Origin: CAYTGM01 sp964437365 | Lineage (GTDB): Bacteria > Sumerlaeota > Sumerlaeia > SLMS01 | Direction of reading: 5' to 3' | Assembly (NCBI GenBank): GCA_964437365.1 | Contig: CAYTGM010000015.1 | Location: 1-64,000 of the forward strand | DNA: 64,000 nt | Shown: positions 61,771-64,000 of the stretch, in pieces | Layout: every line of letters begins with the position of its first letter | How positions within the stretch are numbered: the first letter of the stretch is position 1 | Notes under the pieces: generated by a model | Databases searched by the model: none | What the model was told of the DNA's origin: nothing | Seen by the model: the letters and a program-made list of their open reading frames with translations, nothing else | Made by a program: the position numbers and the translations under genes

Positions 61771-64000
61771 GTGAGAAAGCTATCCATTGCGACAACAATT
61801 ATGGGCTTTCTGGCCGGCATCGGCTTGACTGTATATGTCATCCTGGAACGCTGGCCCGGGTTCGAGGAAATATCATCCAATTCAGCACTGACGGATGCCG
61901 TAGTAACTGCCTCCGAGCATCACTATATCTGGTCCGGGGCTGTTTTTGTCCTGTGGCTGATAGGATATATACTTTCTTTCGATTCGAGGATCAAAGGGCG
62001 ACCGTGGGCTCTTAACATCGTCACCCTTGCAGGCGTGGTATGTTTACCCGCTTTGGCCTCACGTGAAGCATTGAGTGGATATGCGTTCATTGAGCAGGAC
62101 ACTCCTGTCCTTGATCAATTGATGATTATCCTCTTCATCAGCTTTGTCATTCTATCAATGATACTGCTCATGCTTTTTGAACTGATCAACAGAAAGCTAT
62201 GGAAATCGCTGGCGTTCACCTTTGACCAGAAAGAGATGTCTGGCGCCGCACTTTTCGCGAACCGCCTTTCTCTTCTATTCGAGCCAGGGCAGGTAAGTAT
62301 GCTTCGCTCTGTTACTCTTGCGCGGTTTCGCCGAGGTGTCCGGGGAGATGTTGTTGAAACCTTGAAACAGCTCCATGAGGCAGGGAAAAAAGATCCGGAT
62401 ATTCTTGAAGCCCTCTGCAAGAGCTGCAGCGAAGAAAAGGACTCCGAAGGTTTTCTGAAATATCTAAAAGAGCTCTATGAGATTGTTGACGACAATGAAA
62501 TTCGAGATGCGCTCGTCCAGGAGCTATACGATCAGAAAAAATTTGAAGAAGCCTATAAAGTCAGCAAAGAAGGACCTGAACCAGAAGATGTAGAGTCGCT
62601 TGGACGCTATGCCGAGATTGTTCTCCATCTGGGCCATACACAAGAAGTCGTAGACATCGCCATTAAGATTGCCGAGGAAGAAGGAATCCCTTTCCGGGGA
62701 AGTCAGCGCTTACTGCGGGAAGTCCTCAATAAAGACACAGGCAATACGAGAGTTCTTAACGAGCTGGCACGCCAGGCAGACCGGATGGCATTGAAAGACC
62801 AGAGAATCAAGTGGCTGGAGAAGTCGCTCGAGGCAGACCCGGAACAAAAGAAAGTCCGTCTTGAACTGATACAGATTTATAGACAACTTGAACAAACACA
62901 AAGACTTGAACAGCTTCTCGACGAAGTTATTGAAGAAAACCCTGATGATATTGAATTAAACGTTGAGTATGCTCTGGTATTACGACGCAACGCGAAAGAT
63001 ACAAGGGCACTTGCGATCCTTGATAAAATCAACAAGCGGGATGAATCGCCAGCAGCAGCTTATCTTCTAGAAGCGGAGATTCATTTCGAACAGGAACAAT
63101 GGGAAGAAGCGAAGTCGATCCTCGAAAAAGGTTTCAAGCATCTCCCCTCTGCCGAAGAGCGCCATCAGATGGAACGCTTGCTGAATAAAATAGAGAAAGC
63201 TATTTTGACGGACGAAGTGGCTGAGATCTTCGAAGGAGCCAGGAATGAACCGGAAAACCCTGACCTCCAGATTGCGGCTTTGACAAGACTTGTAGAAGGG
63301 CATCACACTGACAAGATTCTGACTCTAACAGATGATATACTTGAGAGACATCCAGGCTTAAAACACGACGTTATCGAAATACTCCGTAAATACTGTGATG
63401 CTCCCGAAGCTCCCTTCAGCGTGATGGACTTCCTGAGTGATCTCCTCGTCAGTGAACGCCAGTTTGATGACGCTCTCGAAGTTATTTCTCTGCTCGTGGA
63501 TAGATCACTGGATAAGGTATCCACAGCAAGAGACCATACACAAAAGATCCTGCGCCAGTCTCCCCATCATCTACCTTCTCTGAAGTTCCTCGGAGACACC
63601 TATCATTACCATGGCCGCTTTTCCGATATGATTCACAGCTATTCCCTCTACCTTTCTAACGGTGGAGAGGAAACCGAAGATATCCAGCGTGCAATGGTGA
63701 CAGCCTATCTGACAGTTAACGATTACAAAAGTGCTCAGAAGTACGTGAAGAAACTCCTGTCCGAAAACCCTAAACAACCCGATCTACTCAAGAAAGTCAT
63801 AGTAGCAGCCATTGAGGCTGACGAAGCAGAAGATGCAGCAGAATTTCTGAAATCTTTGAAGCTGACGGCTCCAAGGGACGAAGAGATTGATCGTCTGAAC
63901 AAACTGGTAGATCAGGCTCTCGGAGAACGGCGCTTTAACTTTCTCAAGCAGGAACATGATGCAGGGAAAGGTTCTGCAGAGTCACTAGAACAGTTGGGTG
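61771..64000 (+). CDS. TPR-rich membrane protein, 3' end beyond the window
   Basis: The frame is open from GTG 61771 (AAAGGT about 7 bases upstream) to the end, more than 740 codons. The N-terminus has three or four membrane helices (about residues 6-25, 52-69, 82-100 and 118-140; IILFISFVILSMILLMLFEL). After residue about 150 it is all helical with TPR-like pairs, such as ALVQELYDQKKFEEAYKVSK, WLEKSLEADPEQKKVRLELI and ILEKGFKHLPSAEERHQMER. Such proteins scaffold complexes in the envelope. The TM-plus-TPR design recalls the kinase-like protein at 17276, so a C-terminal signalling domain beyond the window is possible but unseen. Confidence 0.8.
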   Translation, partial: MRKLSIATTIMGFLAGIGLTVYVILERWPGFEEISSNSALTDAVVTASEHHYIWSGAVFVLWLIGYILSFDSRIKGRPWALNIVTLAGVVCLPALASREALSGYAFIEQDTPVLDQLMIILFISFVILSMILLMLFELINRKLWKSLAFTFDQKEMSGAALFANRLSLLFEPGQVSMLRSVTLARFRRGVRGDVVETLKQLHEAGKKDPDILEALCKSCSEEKDSEGFLKYLKELYEIVDDNEIRDALVQELYDQKKFEEAYKVSKEGPEPEDVESLGRYAEIVLHLGHTQEVVDIAIKIAEEEGIPFRGSQRLLREVLNKDTGNTRVLNELARQADRMALKDQRIKWLEKSLEADPEQKKVRLELIQIYRQLEQTQRLEQLLDEVIEENPDDIELNVEYALVLRRNAKDTRALAILDKINKRDESPAAAYLLEAEIHFEQEQWEEAKSILEKGFKHLPSAEERHQMERLLNKIEKAILTDEVAEIFEGARNEPENPDLQIAALTRLVEGHHTDKILTLTDDILERHPGLKHDVIEILRKYCDAPEAPFSVMDFLSDLLVSERQFDDALEVISLLVDRSLDKVSTARDHTQKILRQSPHHLPSLKFLGDTYHYHGRFSDMIHSYSLYLSNGGEETEDIQRAMVTAYLTVNDYKSAQKYVKKLLSENPKQPDLLKKVIVAAIEADEAEDAAEFLKSLKLTAPRDEEIDRLNKLVDQALGERRFNFLKQEHDAGKGSAESLEQLG

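Overview
The window looks like a chromosomal stretch of an uncultured Gram-negative bacterium. The Gram-negative reading rests on an RND efflux pump, an AsmA-like envelope protein and several lipoproteins. The type IV-like pseudopilin (RAFTLIELL followed by NFLEAQTRSK), the DUF3604/PpiC/HupE trio, the long palindromic intergenic repeats and the Bacteroidota-like secreted proteins remind me of candidate phyla such as Sumerlaeota or Hydrogenedentota. That placement is inference from family resemblance, not a phylogeny. There are no phage, plasmid, IS or CRISPR hallmarks. One tRNA-Ser gene is present.

Layout. 1-2.3 kb: a gene tail cut by the window edge, a decayed palindromic repeat, a Cys-rich membrane-anchored protein and a pseudopilin. 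2.3-9.9 kb: GT2 glycosyltransferase, dut overlapping a giant AsmA-like protein built of exact 345-bp repeats, pilT, and a membrane-anchored MshEN-type protein. 10-12.5 kb: lipoprotein, cohesin-like secreted protein, dcd. 12.6-22.4 kb: a tightly packed forward run of phosphoglucomutase, an unknown protein, a GT39-like membrane glycosyltransferase, a TM-TPR-kinase-like protein, a double-HhH ComEA-like protein and a large membrane protein. 22.4-31.1 kb: FHA-GGDEF, proA, HAD hydrolase, trmL, an RND pump with its adaptor, and an HNH nuclease. 31.4-35.4 kb: a secreted CLCA-like metalloprotease/VWA protein. 35.4-39 kb: a repeat island with several long inverted repeats and one interrupted secreted-protein gene. 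39-46.2 kb: epimerase, lone sucD, AspT-type transporter, two paralogous coiled-coil membrane proteins, a FemAB-like protein, ferredoxin and tRNA-Ser. 46.3-52.3 kb: the HupE/PpiC/DUF3604 operon and two secreted proteins sharing the C-terminal motif LPVELDxFxVE. 53.2-61.3 kb: small membrane protein, ATP-dependent DNA ligase with its partner exonuclease, DegT aminotransferase, membrane protein, lipoprotein, GT4 and radical SAM/SPASM. 61.8-64 kb: a TPR membrane protein that runs off the window.

Themes. dut and dcd both feed dUMP supply and limit uracil incorporation. PilT, the pseudopilin, the MshEN protein and the GGDEF protein point to c-di-GMP and surface motility. GT2, GT4, GT39, DegT, the epimerase and the radical SAM protein point to surface polysaccharide work. 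The most unusual items are the CLCA-like protein, the nested-palindrome repeat families, the shared LPVELDxFxVE tail, the in-frame stop just after a signal peptide at 37757-37759, and the seven phase-perfect 345-bp repeats in the AsmA-like gene.
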